A stretch of DNA of 64,000 bases from Syngnathus acus (Eukaryota; Chordata; Actinopteri; Syngnathiformes; Syngnathidae): assembly GCF_901709675.1 (NCBI RefSeq), contig NC_051101.1:60001-124000 (forward strand), in the 5' to 3' direction. Below are positions 29,930 through 41,790 of the stretch, piece by piece. A program made the position numbers and the translations under genes. Positions within the stretch are counted from its first letter, which is position 1; each line of letters starts with the position of its first letter. The notes under the pieces are model-generated. The model was not told the origin of the DNA. It saw only the letters and a program-made list of their open reading frames with translations, and made no database searches.

Positions 29930-32900
29930 TATCATTATTCAAAATTAACTCATTGAGGTCTGCGTTCTACATCTCGCCCTGATCTATGTCGTCATATGAT
30001 GGCGCCGCGGATGGCAGCCACGGTGAGTCGCTCTCTGTTTCTTTGTCTTATTTTGTGTGTTTTCTGTGTCCTCTGCTGTCCATCCCGGATCACTTTTACC
30101 AGAGAAGCGCTGTTAAACATCGGACAGTCATCTTCTGGTATTTTCTCTCCTGTTCTCTCCGATTCAGACTGTTTGTCGGAGATTCTAGCCGGAGCGGCGG
30201 TGCTATACAAGCTAGCCCGACGACAGCGGCGCGGAAAACGAGCCGGAGGACTCGTAAGGCTGAGGCAGAGAGGGTTCCGTTCTGCCCTACCGTCAATTCA
30301 TCTGGCGAATGTCCGCTCCCTGGCGAACAAGATGGACGAACTGCTGCTCCTCACTTCAAGGAACACGGACTTCAGCAGATCCGCCGCGCTGTGCTTTGTG
30401 GAAACGTGGCTCAGCGAACGAACCCCCCACCACGCCGTGGAGCTAGCGGGGTTCCGGCTAACTCGTGCAGATCACAGCGCGGAGCTCTCCGGAAAATCAA
30501 AGGGAGGTGGTCTCTGTTTCTACATTAATGAACGTTGGTGTACTGATGTCACGGTGTTGAAAGAGTTTTGCAGTCCTCTCCTAGAAACACTTTTCATAAA
30601 CTGCCGGCCGTTCTATTCACCACGGGAGTTCTCCTCGATCGTCATGGCGGCTGTTTACATTCCACCACACGCACGTGCGAGTGAAGCCACGCAGATGCTG
30701 GCCGACCAGGTAACAGACATGGAGAAACTTCTACCAAATTCACTAATCATTGTTCTGGGTGATCTTAATACAGACAGCACGTAACGTGTCCCACCAGAGG
30801 GGCACAGACTCTGGAGCACTGCTACACCGTGATCAAGGATGCATACCACTCTGCGGCTCGTGCAGCTTTAGGACTCTCGGACCACTGTCTAGTTCATCTG
30901 ATCCCGGCCTACAGGCAGAAACTAAAAACTTCTAAGCCTGTGGTGAGGACTGTGAGGAAGTGGACAGTGGAGTCAAGGCAGGACCTCCAAGCCTGCTTTG
31001 ACTGCACCGATTGGGGAGCTTTCGAAGCTGCAACTTCAGACTTGCATGAACTCACTGTCACATCATACATCAGTTTTTGTGAGGATCTGTGTGTGCAGAC
31101 TAAGACCTTCTGCACGTACAACAACGACAAACCTTGGTTTACACCGAACCTCAGGAGGCTGCGCAAAGTCAAGGAGGAGGCCTACAGGAGCGGCGACCGC
31201 GACCTGTTCAAGCAGACCAGAAACACACTGAACCGAGAGGTCAGGAAAGCCAGGAGGTGTTACGGGGAGAAACTGAAGAGACACCTCTCTGCCAATCCTG
31301 ATCCCTCAACAGTGTGGAAAGGTCTGCAGAGCATCACGGGCTACAAGAAACGAACCCCCCGTCCTGTGGAGAGCCCAAGGCTTGCTAACCAGCTAAACAG
31401 GTTCTACTGCAGGTTTGATCGGTCCACCCACACAACGGGACTTCCTGCAGCACAATCTACATACTCACCTCTCCCCACAACTGCTCTGTCCACACCTCTA
31501 TCATCGTTGTCACCCACTCTCTCTCTTGCAGAGGCCGCGCCCGCACTCCAGATCCGCGAGGAGGAAGTGCGCCAGATGTTCCGGAGACAAAAGACCAGGA
31601 AGGCACCGGGCCCAGACGGCGTGTCACCTTCCTGCTTGAAAGTCTGCGCTGAGCAGCTGGCGCCCACCTTTGCACGGATCTTCAACCGTTCTCTGGAGCT
31701 GTGTGAGGTGCCCTCGTGCTTCAAGAGCTCCACCATCGTTCCAGTGGCCAAGAAGCCCGCCATCACAGGTTTGAATGACTATAGACCTGTCGCACTGACA
31801 TCTGTGGTCATGAAATCTTTCGAGAGGTTAGTGCTGAACCACCTGAAGGATGTCACGGGCCCCCTGCTTGACCCCCTCCAGTTTGCCTACCGGGCAAACA
31901 GGTCAGTGGATGATGCGGTCGACATGGGTCTGCACTACATCCTGCACCACCTGGACACCCCAGGAACGTACGCCAGGATCCTGTTCGTGGACTTCAGCTC
32001 GGCGTTCAACACCATCGCTCCTGACATCCAAGCTCATCCAGCTTGCGGTGCCTGCCTCCACCTGTCAGTGGATCACCAGCTTCCTGACCAACAGGAGACA
32101 GCGTGTGAGGCTGGGGGGCATCACATCTGACACCCGGACCACCAATACTGGAGCCCCTCAGGGGTGCGTCCTCTCCCCACTGCTCTTCTCTCTCTACACC
32201 AATGATTTCTCCTCAGGTGACTCTCCTGTGAAGCTCCTGAAGTATGCAGACGACACCACTCTCATCGGACTGATCCAGGACGGTGATGAGACTGCGTACA
32301 GACAGGAGGTGGAGCGGCTGGTCCACTGGTGCAGCCAAAACCACCTGGAGCTGAACTCGCTTAAGACCGTGGAGATGACAGTGGATTTCAGGCGAGACCC
32401 TTCACCACTTTTACCCCTCACTATCCGCAGTAATACTATTCTCTCCACAGACACCTTCAAGTTCCTGGGAACCACAATCTCTCGGGACCTGAAATGGACT
32501 GGCCACATAGACTCTGTCCGGAAGAAGGCCCAGCAGAGGCTGTACTTCCTGAGACAGCTCAAGAAGTTCAACCTGCCGCGAGAGCTTCTGAAGACCTTCT
32601 ACACTGCCATCATCCAGTCTGTCCTCTGCACCTCCATCACTGTCTGGTTTGGATCGGCCTCCAAACAAGACAAGCACAGACTGCAACGGACAATCAGGAC
32701 TGCTGAAAAAATCATTGGAATCAACCTCCCAACTATCCAAGACTTGTACCTGTCCAGGACCAGGAAACGTGCAAGGAACATCTCTACAGACCCTTCTCAC
32801 CCAGGTTGCAGTCTGTTTGAACTACTCCCCTCCGGTCGGCGTTATAGAGCTCGGTACGCCAAAACCAGCAGACACAGAGACAGCTTCTTCCCCCAGGCTG

Positions 32901-33297
32901 TTGCTCTGATGAACTCACACCACTCTCAGAGTCTCAGAGTCCTTACTGTGCAATAACATCCTGCTCTCCACACCTTTTTTGAATTTGTCTACACTGTTTG
33001 TACTATATGTCCTCTCTGCATCCATTGCAGCCTGGTCATCCTGGAAGAGGGACCTTCCCATCTGTGGTCTCTTCTCAAGGTTTCTCATTTCCCCTAGCTG
33101 GAGTTTTGAGTTTTTCCTTGCCCTTTTGGGAGTTTAAGATCAGGGGATGTTTGAGAATATTATTTTTCGCGTGTCCTGAGTGTTGTTAGTCACCTAAATG
33201 TTGAACAGAGTGTGTGATTTACCGAAGTCAAATTCCTTGTTTGGCACGCTCAAACATGGCGAATAAAAACTCTTGAATCTTGAATCTTGAATCTTGA
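29930..33297 (+). pseudogene. LINE-C copy 2, near full length, three breaks
   Basis: The 5' part starts with MMAPRMAATVSRSLFLCLIL (29996), a hydrophobic leader, then a basic patch (KLARRQRRGKRAGGL) and the endonuclease: PSIHLANVRSLANKMDELLL, CFVETWLSERTP, VMAAVYIPPHARASEAT, IIVLGDLN. A deletion near 30772 breaks the frame; it continues as DAYHSAARAALGLSDHCLVH (30829-32130) through the linker and RT motif [14 protein letters not shown] short deletion at about 32028 shifts frame again, and 31850-32956 carries [27 protein letters not shown] and FELLPSGRRYR, ending HSQSLRVLTVQ. The 3' UTR and TTGAATC tail follow to 33297. It lies inside the provirus. Confidence 0.95.
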
Positions 33298-34310
33298 ACC
33301 TCTCAAACGTCTTTTCTGTGTCATGCTTGCTCAAAAATGTGACTTAGAATATGGTGTTGTGAATTTCCAATCTCCCCGATCCCGTTGGATCCCGCTCCTC
33401 AGCTGTTCTTTCTCATGCTCCTGTTAACCTGCAATTGTCCAAATCAAAAATGTTATTTTCTTTTAAATGTCTTTCTTTTGAACCTCTAAATCTCTCGTGT
33501 TGCTAACCTATCTACACCAGGAACCCAATTAAAGGGTATTAAAAAAGGACCAACAGACTACTCCCGATATCTCCTCATTGAACTCCTCCGCTCTTTTTCT
33601 ATGTAATTTAATCCCAATCAACAAATACTCCTTCCTTTTCACTTATTTTGTCTTAATCAATTACTAACTGGTTTAATGTCTTTAACGCGTCTGTCTCTGT
33701 CTACTTGAGTATTGAAACTCTTCTACAAATGTAATCTCTCATCTCCATATTAGTTGCCAGATGGCCTAGTGGGGCGTTGACCGCTCCCGACAGGATCCCT
33801 CAGTAATTCCTCTATCTCGTGACACAAAGGTCCCTGTCCCAGGCCGCATTTGTGGCTTCCTGCCATAAATTATTGGTGTCGCGGCCTAACTTTCTACTTA
33901 AGACACAGACAAATACACATATATTAGTATTTTAACGGTTAGTGCAAGCATGCCCCTCTCCCACCTATTGGCAAACTGTTAACCCTTAATTTCTTTGCAG
34001 TTTCAAAAATGCCCATTCAATGTGGTTCATGCATTATTTGCCCAGCAGCATTTGGTTATCCACCATTTGTGTTAGTCTCACACGACTTCGACCTAACCCG
34101 GGGGACCCTGCCTCTCTGAATTCCTCAGTGCGTAGCCCCCGGGGCGGGCAGCCCGAACGAACGAATTATCGTTACGCTGGCCCCCCCCGCGCGAACCTGG
34201 CACTCCCGTCCCACGGGCACGCACCCCGGAGTGAGCGCGGGCACCCTCCTCGGTCCCCTCCCGCTCAATAATTCCCCAATTCTACCTTCCTCCACGCACA
34301 CACACACACA
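33298..34310. other. Provirus internal segment 2, no gene recognised
   Basis: About 1 kb with a GC-rich island at 34120-34260 (CCCGAACGAACGAATTATCG) and a CA run at 34293-34310 that serves as the LINE-B target. Reading both strands I do not recognise a retroviral protein. Confidence 0.5.
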
Positions 34311-35182
34311 CACCTCCTGCTGAACGTCAACAAGACCAAGGAAATTGTTGTTGACTTCCGGAAGGGTCACACCCAACACCTGCCGCTGACCATCGACGGT
34401 GCTGTGGTGGAGAGAGTGAGCAGCGCCAGATTCCTGGGGGTGCACATCAGTGAGGACCTCTCCTGGTCCGCCAACACCGCATCACTGGCCAAGAAAGCTC
34501 AGCGCCCCCTGTACTTCCTGCGGAAACTCAGGCGAGCAAGTGCTCCTCCGGCCGTCATGACCACATTCCACCGTGGCACCATTGAGAGCGTCCTCTCCAG
34601 TTGTATCACTGTCTGGGGTGGTAGCTGCACTGAGTACAACGTGAAGGCCCTCCAGCGCATAGTGAACACGGCTGGTAAGATTATTGGTGCTTCACTCCCC
34701 TCCCTGAAGGACATTTACACCTCCCATCTCACCCGCAAGGCGACCACGATTGTGAGTGATGTGAGTCACCCCGCTCACTCTTTGTTCAATCTTCTGCCCT
34801 CTGGGAAGAGGTACAGGAGCCTGCGCTCCCGCACCACCAGACTCACCAACAGCTTCATTCTCCAGGCTGTTAGGATCCTGAACTCTCTCCCCCCTTCTGC
34901 GTAGCGTCCTGTACTTTTGCGCTATATTCTGTATGCACACTTGCTCCATTTTTGCTCCTCTTATTTATTGTGTTATTTGTTTATTTATTATTTATTCACC
35001 ACTCTTATTTATTCATTGTTTGTGCCTTCTTGTTTTTATTTTTTTGTGTTGTTTACTTGTATGTGTATTGTGTACTATGTCTTGTCACCGTGGGATAGTG
35101 GGAACGTTATTTCGATTTCTTTGTGTGTCTTGGCATGTGAAGAAATTCACAATAAAGCAGACTTTGAACTTTTTGAACTTTG
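34311..35182 (+). pseudogene. LINE-B 3' part in provirus
   Basis: A 5'-truncated LINE-B. The frame starts [20 protein letters not shown] (about 34318), then from 34404 [44 protein letters not shown]-type [20 protein letters not shown]-like thumb, DIYTSHLTRKATTIVSDVS, FNLLPSGKRYRSLRSRTTR, ending NSLPPSA. The 3' UTR and ACTTTGAACTTT tail end at 35182. Flanking ACACAC on both sides is the likely target duplication. Confidence 0.93.
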
Positions 35183-35716
35183 AACACACACTTGGGGGCC
35201 CCCGGAGCTCACACTTCCACACACGCGTGCGCACACAAAAGAACGACAACAGACTGACATACAGATCTCACAGAGATTAGCACAAACACTTAAGAAACAG
35301 CACAAAAAGGGATCCAAATCCGACCCCCGTGTCAATTCTATCCAACCGTTTCTATGCGATTTGGTCATTATAGCGGCTGTTTCCCATGCGCAGGCGCACT
35401 TACAAACATGCCTTTTGGACTTCTTGTCTTTGTTTCTCTAAAAGCGCTTTGTTTTTCCCCCTTATACTGCAGATTTTTAACTTCAGTGTGCACACAAATT
35501 ACTTTTATTACATGGTATACCAATATTAAACCCCCTGAGGCCTCTTTTCCACGTTTTCCATTTTCTTCCAGCTGCGCACTTCTCCTGTCTGCCAATTGCG
35601 GTCTGCTGCAAGCCGTAAATTTCATCAGACTTTGACAGGCATGCATGCTATCACAGTGCGTCTCGACAATCGGGATCGAACCGTGTCGACTTGGGTACGA
35701 CCTCAACGCATCAGAT
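35183..35716. other. Provirus internal segment 3 with diverged repeat
   Basis: Non-coding. Positions 35567-35715 (GCTGCGCACTTCTCCTGTCT, TTGCGGTCTGCTGCAAGCC, GGGTACGACCTCAACGCATC) have a diverged partner at 39211-39361, on the other side of LINE-D, in the same orientation. Confidence 0.6.
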
Positions 35717-38700
35717 CACCCCAGTAGTGCAGCGGCTCAGTGCTCTCCCGATCTACGCATTGTTTGTTTTTTGTTAGTGTTTGTACCCACTGTATGTCGA
35801 TCATACACCACCTACAACCGGCAGGAGCTCCTCAGGATAGGGGTTTGCTGCGAGTTGAGTGTCACAGCGGAGTTTTACCGCTCGCAAAACATACCGGAGG
35901 ATATCATCAGGTGCCCCGGCTCCCCTTGGATCACCATCCCCGCTGGGAGCAAGCGAAGGCAGCGCAGAGAGAGGAGGCAAAAACGAGGCTGCAGGGCCGG
36001 CGCGCTAACCAGGCTACGGAAGCGGCCGTTCAAACCACCTAGCCTGTTTCTTACCAACGCCAGGTCTCTTGCTAACAAGATGGATGAACTAAGGCTACAG
36101 ATGTCTGCGAACCAGACCGCGAAGGACTGCTGCATGGTGCTGATCACCGAAACCTGGCTTCATCCACTCATACCGGACTCTGCTATCGAGCTAGCAGGCT
36201 ACACCACACAGCGTCATGACAGGACTGAGAACTCCGGCAAGAGCAAGGGGGGGCTCTGTATGTACGTCAATAACAACTGGTGTACTAATATGGTGACTGT
36301 AGACTAGGGCTGTGGACTCGGTCGGATTTTTGCACCGAGTCCGAGTCCGAGTCCGGCCTCTTGACCATGAGTCCGAGTCCGAGTCCGGCTGTCCATTTTT
36401 TCTGTAAATTCATGTGACTGCTTAGTCTTTATTCAAGGCTAATTTAGATCAAAATCTAAATAATTACAACAGTTTTGTGATGGCTTTGTCTTTATTAAAC
36501 ATATAAACGAATACAATAAACACATACTTTCAAGTTTTAATCATTAATTACACCATTATAGCTCAGACATTTATCTAAACACAAATAATTAGTGACGACC
36601 CCTTATTTGGAAAGCGAAAAACCCATGTCCTACGGCGTCAGCACTATGTTGTTTTCAATAAAAACATGAAGAACTCACGTTTGCGTCAGTCAATTTTAAT
36701 TTTTATAAAGGATTATTCTCATTTGATGTCTTTAAATTCATCCGCGTTCTGCCATTGAAGCGGGGTGCATTCAAAGACCAGTCGTTGCGGGTTGGCCACC
36801 GCTGGTCTACTCCAACATCAAGCTAGGCTACAGGGCAAAACAGCTACCTCACCTGGGCCAGTCTGATCACATGTCACTGCTATTAATCCCTGCATATACC
36901 ACCATCAGGAAATCAGCTCCTGTCATCACTAAAACTGTTAAAACCTGGCCTGATGACGCCTCTCAGCAGTTGCAGGACTGCTTCGACAGGACTAACTGGG
37001 ACATCTTCAAACACCGGGACCTGAACGTGTTCACAGACAGTGTTCTGTGTTATATCAAGCACTGGACAGACACTGTCACAGTGGACAAACCTATACGGAT
37101 ATACCCAAACCAGAAGCCCTGGATGACCCGGGAGGTCCTTCGGCTGCTGGAGGAGAGGGACACCGCCCTGTCCCTCAGGTCTGAGGACGGGGCTCTCTAC
37201 AGCATAGCCAGAGCCAACCTGAGGAGAGGCATCAGAGAGGCCCAGCTTGCCTATAAGAGGAGGATTGAGGATCACCTGGACAGCAACAACAGTAAGCAGG
37301 TTGTGGCAGGGAGTCCAGCATCTCACCAACTACAGAACCACCATCGGAGCTGCTGAACGGGACGCCTCACTGGCAGAGGACCTTAATACCTTCTTTGCCC
37401 GGTTCAAGTCCGAGCCACCTGAAGCGGCCACATCACATCCCACAGTCCGCAGCAGCTTCACCCTCACAGTGAAGGAGCATGAGGTGAGGCGCACGCTGCG
37501 GACCATCAACTCGAGGAAGGCTGCAGGTCCTGACGGCGTCACTGGTCGTGTCCTAAAGGACTGCGCACATCAGCTGGCTGGAGTCTTCACAAAGATCCTC
37601 AACCAGTCCCTTACCGAGTCCACCGTCCCATCCTGTTTAAAATCCTCCACTATAGTCCCCCCGCCCAAGAAACGCCACATCACCAGCCTTAATGACTACC
37701 GGCCAGTCGCACTCACCCCGGTGGTGATGAAGTGCTTTGAAAAGGTGGTACGGGGTCACATCACATCACTCCTGCTCAGAGGTTTTGACCCCCACCAGTT
37801 TGCCTACAGGGCAAATAGATCCACAGAGGACGCAGAAGCTACAGCCCTCCATGCTGCACTGTCCCACCTGGAGCAGCCGGGAAGCTATGTGCGGATGCTC
37901 TTCGTGGACTTTAGCTCTGCTTTTAACACCATCCTCCCCCACAGACTGGTGGACATACTGGGGGGCCTGGGACTTCCACACAATACCTGCATGTGGATTA
38001 GGAGCTTCTTGACGGGTCGCAGCCAGAGGGTGAGAGTGGGCCGTCATACATCCACACCTCTCAGTCTTGGTACCGGCTCCCCACAGGGCTGCGTACTGAG
38101 CCCACTGCTTTCCACGCTCTACACACATACATGCACCCCCGCCCACTGCAGCAACACCATTGTGAAGTTTGCGGATGACACCACCGTGGTGGGGCTCATC
38201 TCAAAGTTGGATGAGTCTGCCTACAGGGACGAAGTGGTGCAGCTATCGGAGTGGTGCGGAGAGAACAATCTGCTCCTAAACACGGCTAAAACCCAAGAAC
38301 TGGTCATTGATTTTAGAAGGAAAAATAAAACGGACATTCCACCAGTTATCATCAACGGGGTCTGTGTGGAGAGGGTGTCCTCCTTCCGCTACCTGGGAGC
38401 CCACATCGAGGAGGACTTCACCTGGAGCGTGAACACCTCTGAGCTGCTAAAAAAGGCCCAGCAGAGACTCTACTTCCTAAGGGTGCTTAGGAGGTACAGC
38501 ATTACACAAAGACTGCTGGTGTCCTTCTATCGCTGCTCCATAGAAAGCACTTTAACGTACTGTATATGTGTTTGGTACTCCAGCTGCACTGCAGCTCAGA
38601 GGAAAAAGCTCCAAGGGGTCATCAACACAGCACAGAAGATCGTTGGCTGCCCTCTCCCCACACTGGAATACCTACACAGAACCCGCTGTCTCAAAAAACC

Positions 38701-39023
38701 ACAGAACATTCTGAAGGACGCTTCCCACCCTGGCCACTCCCTTTTCGAACTGTTGCCATCAGGCAGACGCTACAGATCAATTAGGTCAAGGACTAGCAGA
38801 TTCGCCAACAGTTTTTACCCTACAGCGGTTGTCACATTAAATGCCGCAAAAAAAAAGATTATGTCTGTGTATGTTCTTCTGTGGGTTTTTAGCTTGTATT
38901 TTTTTATCTTTTTATTCTATTTATTCTATTTATTTTTTATTTTATGCACTGATCGGTTGGCACTTTTTAAATTTCGTTGTACATGTGTGACAATGACAAT
39001 AAAGATCTATTCTATTCTATTCT
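35717..39023 (+). pseudogene. LINE-D (Rex1-like), broken by hAT scraps
   Basis: The 5' frame (to 36307) has a leader, RRQRRERRQKRGCRAG, the endonuclease start PSLFLTNARSLANKMDELRL, VLITETWLHPLIPDSA and GLCMYVNNNWCTNM. Then 36305-36808 is transposon DNA. Coding resumes at LVYSNIKLGYRAKQLPHLGQ-SDH; about 300 bp of LINE is lost. A linker frame ends at 37356. RT (37247-38856) shows [112 protein letters not shown] and FELLPSGRRYRSIRSRTSRF. The 3' UTR ends ACAATGACAATAAAGATC and an ATTCT tail. The Rex1 name is by resemblance. Confidence 0.9.
36305..36808. mobile_element. Composite of two hAT termini inside LINE-D
   Basis: The left end TAGGGCTGTGGACTCGGTCG with GAGTCCGAGTCCGAGTCCGG hexamers is the terminus of the hAT seen at 5508-5742, inverted. 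The right end GGGTTGGCCACCGCTG (36793-36808) is the terminus of the other family (hAT-B, 15180-17507). No matching 8-bp duplication is seen: left flank CTGTAGAC, right flank GTCTACTC. The element pair therefore did not arrive by one clean transposition, and LINE-D sequence is missing across it. Confidence 0.8.
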
Positions 39024-40022
39024 AATTTAGCCTAAAGAGTATCTCTAAGAGGCTAACGCCCCAGCTGTTCGCCGGGGAAACTCCGCAACCCACACACACT
39101 GATCAGTGCCCAAACAACGTGGTCTGCGCGCTTCTTTCTCTTCGGCATTCCTCGGTCCCAGACCTGGCCGGTATTTCTTCCACATCTATTCAAACAGCTA
39201 CGGATGCCAAGGCTGCGCACTTCTCCTATTTGCCAAATACGGTCTGCAGCAAGCCTCCCTTTTTTGTGCGACCTTGACAGAGACAAATGCTGCCACCGAA
39301 CATCTCAACGACCGCACTCGGAGCGTACGGCCATTGGGTGCGATCTCAACATCCCAGCACGTCCCGAGAATTTTCCCTCCGGGGGCTAGGTGGCGCACGT
39401 CTCTTGTCGCAAGCAGTGTTCAATCGTAGTGTGCTTCCGCCCCAGTCACACAGCTAAAATTTACAGCCTCCTCCGGATCTGTCGCCAAAATAAAGTCCAT
39501 GTTTTATGGGACTTTTCTATTATTATTCTCTCGTGAGAGCCAATCAGCAATGTCCCAGATACCCTGTCCTGTTTCACGTGCCCTCTCTCTCGGGGTATTT
39601 CTTCTTTCCCATTTCATCCTCATTCTCACCAGACATGTCACTCACTCACTGTGCACATTCCCCATTAAGTTTTATGTTATTTTTCCATTTTTATTTGCCT
39701 TTTTCTTTTTTGTATTTTTATTGAACTTTTCCATTTTTATATTGGGGCCACTCCACCCTTTCAAAATTCACATTTTGATGACTTTTGACTAGGGGAGACA
39801 AATGCCGCCCCCCCTGGAGCCAGCCACAGCCACATCAGATTCATTTAACTATCCTCCCTGGGAGACCCCCCCCCTCCCACACCAGGAACGAGCATGCTGC
39901 GAAAACTGTGAGCAAAAGCTTCTCACCACAAACACAGCCCGCCGGCCGGACGCTGGATGCTCGCGCCAAAGGTGGACGAGGGCCCCCCCGGAGAACACGA
40001 GAACTGTTCGTGACGCCACAAA
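39024..40022 (-). other. Provirus internal segment 4: leader and PBS
   Basis: By position this is the 5' leader of the minus-strand provirus. Next to the 5' LTR, the minus strand reads TTTG then TGGCGTCACGAACAG (just left of 40023), a PBS-like site; the tRNA is not assigned. GC- and C-rich runs occur at 39808-39880. No gag frame is recognised. 39211-39361 pairs with the repeat at 35567. Confidence 0.55.
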
Positions 40023-41197
40023 TGTGGTTAATTCTCTTCGATGTTCTGCTGGTCTCCAAGATCAAATGGTGGCTAGGTGGCTGGCTCAGGGAAGGAAAAC
40101 TTCAGTGACACACGGTGTATTGGGGAAAGATTTTATTCAACCGATGTCAGAGTGAAGTGTCTCTCGCCCTAGCAAAATGTCGAGCCACCCCTTTATCTTC
40201 TCTCGCCTTGACTCTTATACCATGCGCCCCCACCTCACTCGGGCACACGCACACGAGGGCTGCTGGATGTCCTCTGACCCCCCAGCCTGCCTTGTTGATT
40301 CTATGATTGCTGTATCCTGGGGCCAGGAAGTTTGCCTTCCGGGCCCATCATCATCGGCATCACAGTCTCGAAAGACCATAGATTTCTTGTGTCTGGAGGT
40401 TAGGCGCTCTTTGCACAGCGTCTGCTGTGGCTGGTGAGTCCTCTCCAGTGCGCAAGAAGCCTGGGCAAGTTTTATGGAAGCCTTGAGTTGCCCAGGCATC
40501 AGGGCTTCCCTCTCGGCCTTCCTGTTGTCATCCAAAGGAACGGTGAACCGATACATTTGGCATCAGGTTGGCAGCAGGAGTTGCCAGAACGATGCTTTTT
40601 TTAAAGCATGAGTCTGCCTAACGGAGTCCGAGCCGGGTTTCCTGTCGGGGTTTGCTCCCTTAGCCTTTTCGTTCCAGATGATACCCACAAGGCAGCTATT
40701 TCCCCCATAGCTGGGACAGTGGTTAGCGGGCGCCAGGACATCCACGCGCTGGTGGGCCTGTACGTCGCGCCTAGGGGCCCACTGTTGCTCCCCCGATCGA
40801 TCCCCTGCAATTTGGCCTGGAGCCGTGAGGCACCCAGTTACTATGTGTGGCCACGAGGAGGCATGCAGAAGTCTTGACGGTGGAGAGGCTATGTACCGGC
40901 TGAGGAGACTTACGCCCTCGGCTCCTCTTTTCGCCCCCGGAAACAGGGGGCTAGCCGGCGGCAGTAGCTGAAAGCAGAAGGTAGCAAGCAGGAAGAAGCA
41001 TGCAACATGCACTAACTACGAGCACTACTACTCCAACACCACTGCACTTCGCATCACAACGCCCTGTGTGCAAGCACACACACACACACACACTTCCGGG
41101 CCCAGGCCCCATAAAATCCCATGCACGCGTGACCTGATTACCCCTAAGCTTAGAAGTGAAATATGCATTGCATAAAATGTAATAAAAATACACTACA
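40023..41197 (-). mobile_element. Provirus 5' LTR with retroposon insert
   Basis: LTR halves 40023-40347 and 41093-41197 join at the duplicated CTTCCGGGCCCA to reproduce the 3' LTR order, apart from a small deletion near 40303 (CAAATGGCCA lost). The minus-strand start is TGTAGTG at 41197; the end is ACCACA at 40023. Confidence 0.85.
40348..41092 (-). mobile_element. 745-bp retroposon in LTR, 12-bp TSD
   Basis: Flanked by perfect CTTCCGGGCCCA (40336-40347 and 41093-41104). On the minus strand it begins with a TG run (the CA run at 41078-41092) and ends GATGCCGATGATGA, a short GATGAT-like tail. The body includes ACAGTCTCGAAAGACCATAG, TGTGCAAAGAGCG-type blocks and GGAGTCCGAGCCGGGTTTCC. Frames at 40563-41012 are without known motifs. 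The long target duplication and simple tail argue for retroposition, perhaps a long SINE; I cannot name the family. Confidence 0.7.
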
Positions 41198-41790
41198 ATT
41201 TTCAAAAAGGAGGGAAGGGGAGGTTTTCAGCGGCTGCAACTAGCGGGGAGCTGTGCACGGACGGGGAGCCCCCCCACGGCCACGGGGCTTGCTCTGGAGG
41301 GGTCCGCGGTGCTTTTGAGACTATCCAGACGAGGGCCCCCTGCGTCCAACGCCCGGGCAGGGTTCCAGGCATTCGGTTTGATTATTTTCTCCGCTCCTGC
41401 TGGAGTGCCACTTTGGAAATGTCGCCCTCCGGCCGATGCTCAAAAGTAAATGAATGGGCCTTCGCACTTTGTGAAATTTCAACCGAGAGGAAGTGTACGG
41501 CTTTGGAGCCGCCATTGCGTGCGGCAGTTGCGCGCCGGACGCATTATTCTGACACTTAGAAAATATTTAAAGATTTGAGAGGATTTCCGTGTGCAGGAGG
41601 CTGATTTTTTGTCATATCTGTCGGACCAGGGAACTGCAGCTCGACGCCCGAGTGCACCTCCATGCGTTCGGCTTGACTTTTTTCGGCTTCATCGTTCGGA
41701 CTTTGTGCATTTTCAACGAGGAGGGAAGGAGAAGTTTTCAGCGGCTGCAGCTATTTTTCTATGGTAATTTGAGCTCAATCACGCGTGTCG
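41198..41790. repeat. GC-rich long-period repeat, right part
   Basis: Resumes after the provirus with AGGAGGGAAGGGGAGGTTTT, then TTTCAACCGAGAGGAAGTGT (41467), GCGCGCCGGACGCATTATTC, the linker GACTTTTTTCGGCTTCATCG (41670) and again GAGGAGGGAAGGAGAAGTTT (41719). So at least one and a half more units lie here. The 12-13-bp block is short in this unit. Confidence 0.85.

Larger units (their letters stand above)
28262..41197 (-). mobile_element. LTR provirus, degraded, with many insertions
   Basis: Two copies of one LTR, 28262-28689 and 40023-41197 (the latter with a retroposon inside), face the same way on the minus strand. The outer flanks are the two halves of one repeat unit (CTTCATACTTAGTGTATTTT on the left, ATTTTCAAAAAGGAGGGAAG on the right; compare GTGCATTTTCAACGAGGAGG at 41706), giving a 4-5-bp target duplication ATTT(T). 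A PPT adjoins the 3' LTR and a TGGCG-type PBS adjoins the 5' LTR. After removing LINE-C tail, LINE-C, LINE-B and LINE-D, about 3.7 kb of internal DNA remains, in which I find no recognisable gag, pol or env. Family is unassigned. Confidence 0.8.

Noticed and set aside
40563-41012. 149-codon frame in the LTR retroposon
   Set aside because: No known motif, and a competing frame on the other strand; the element is better seen as non-coding.
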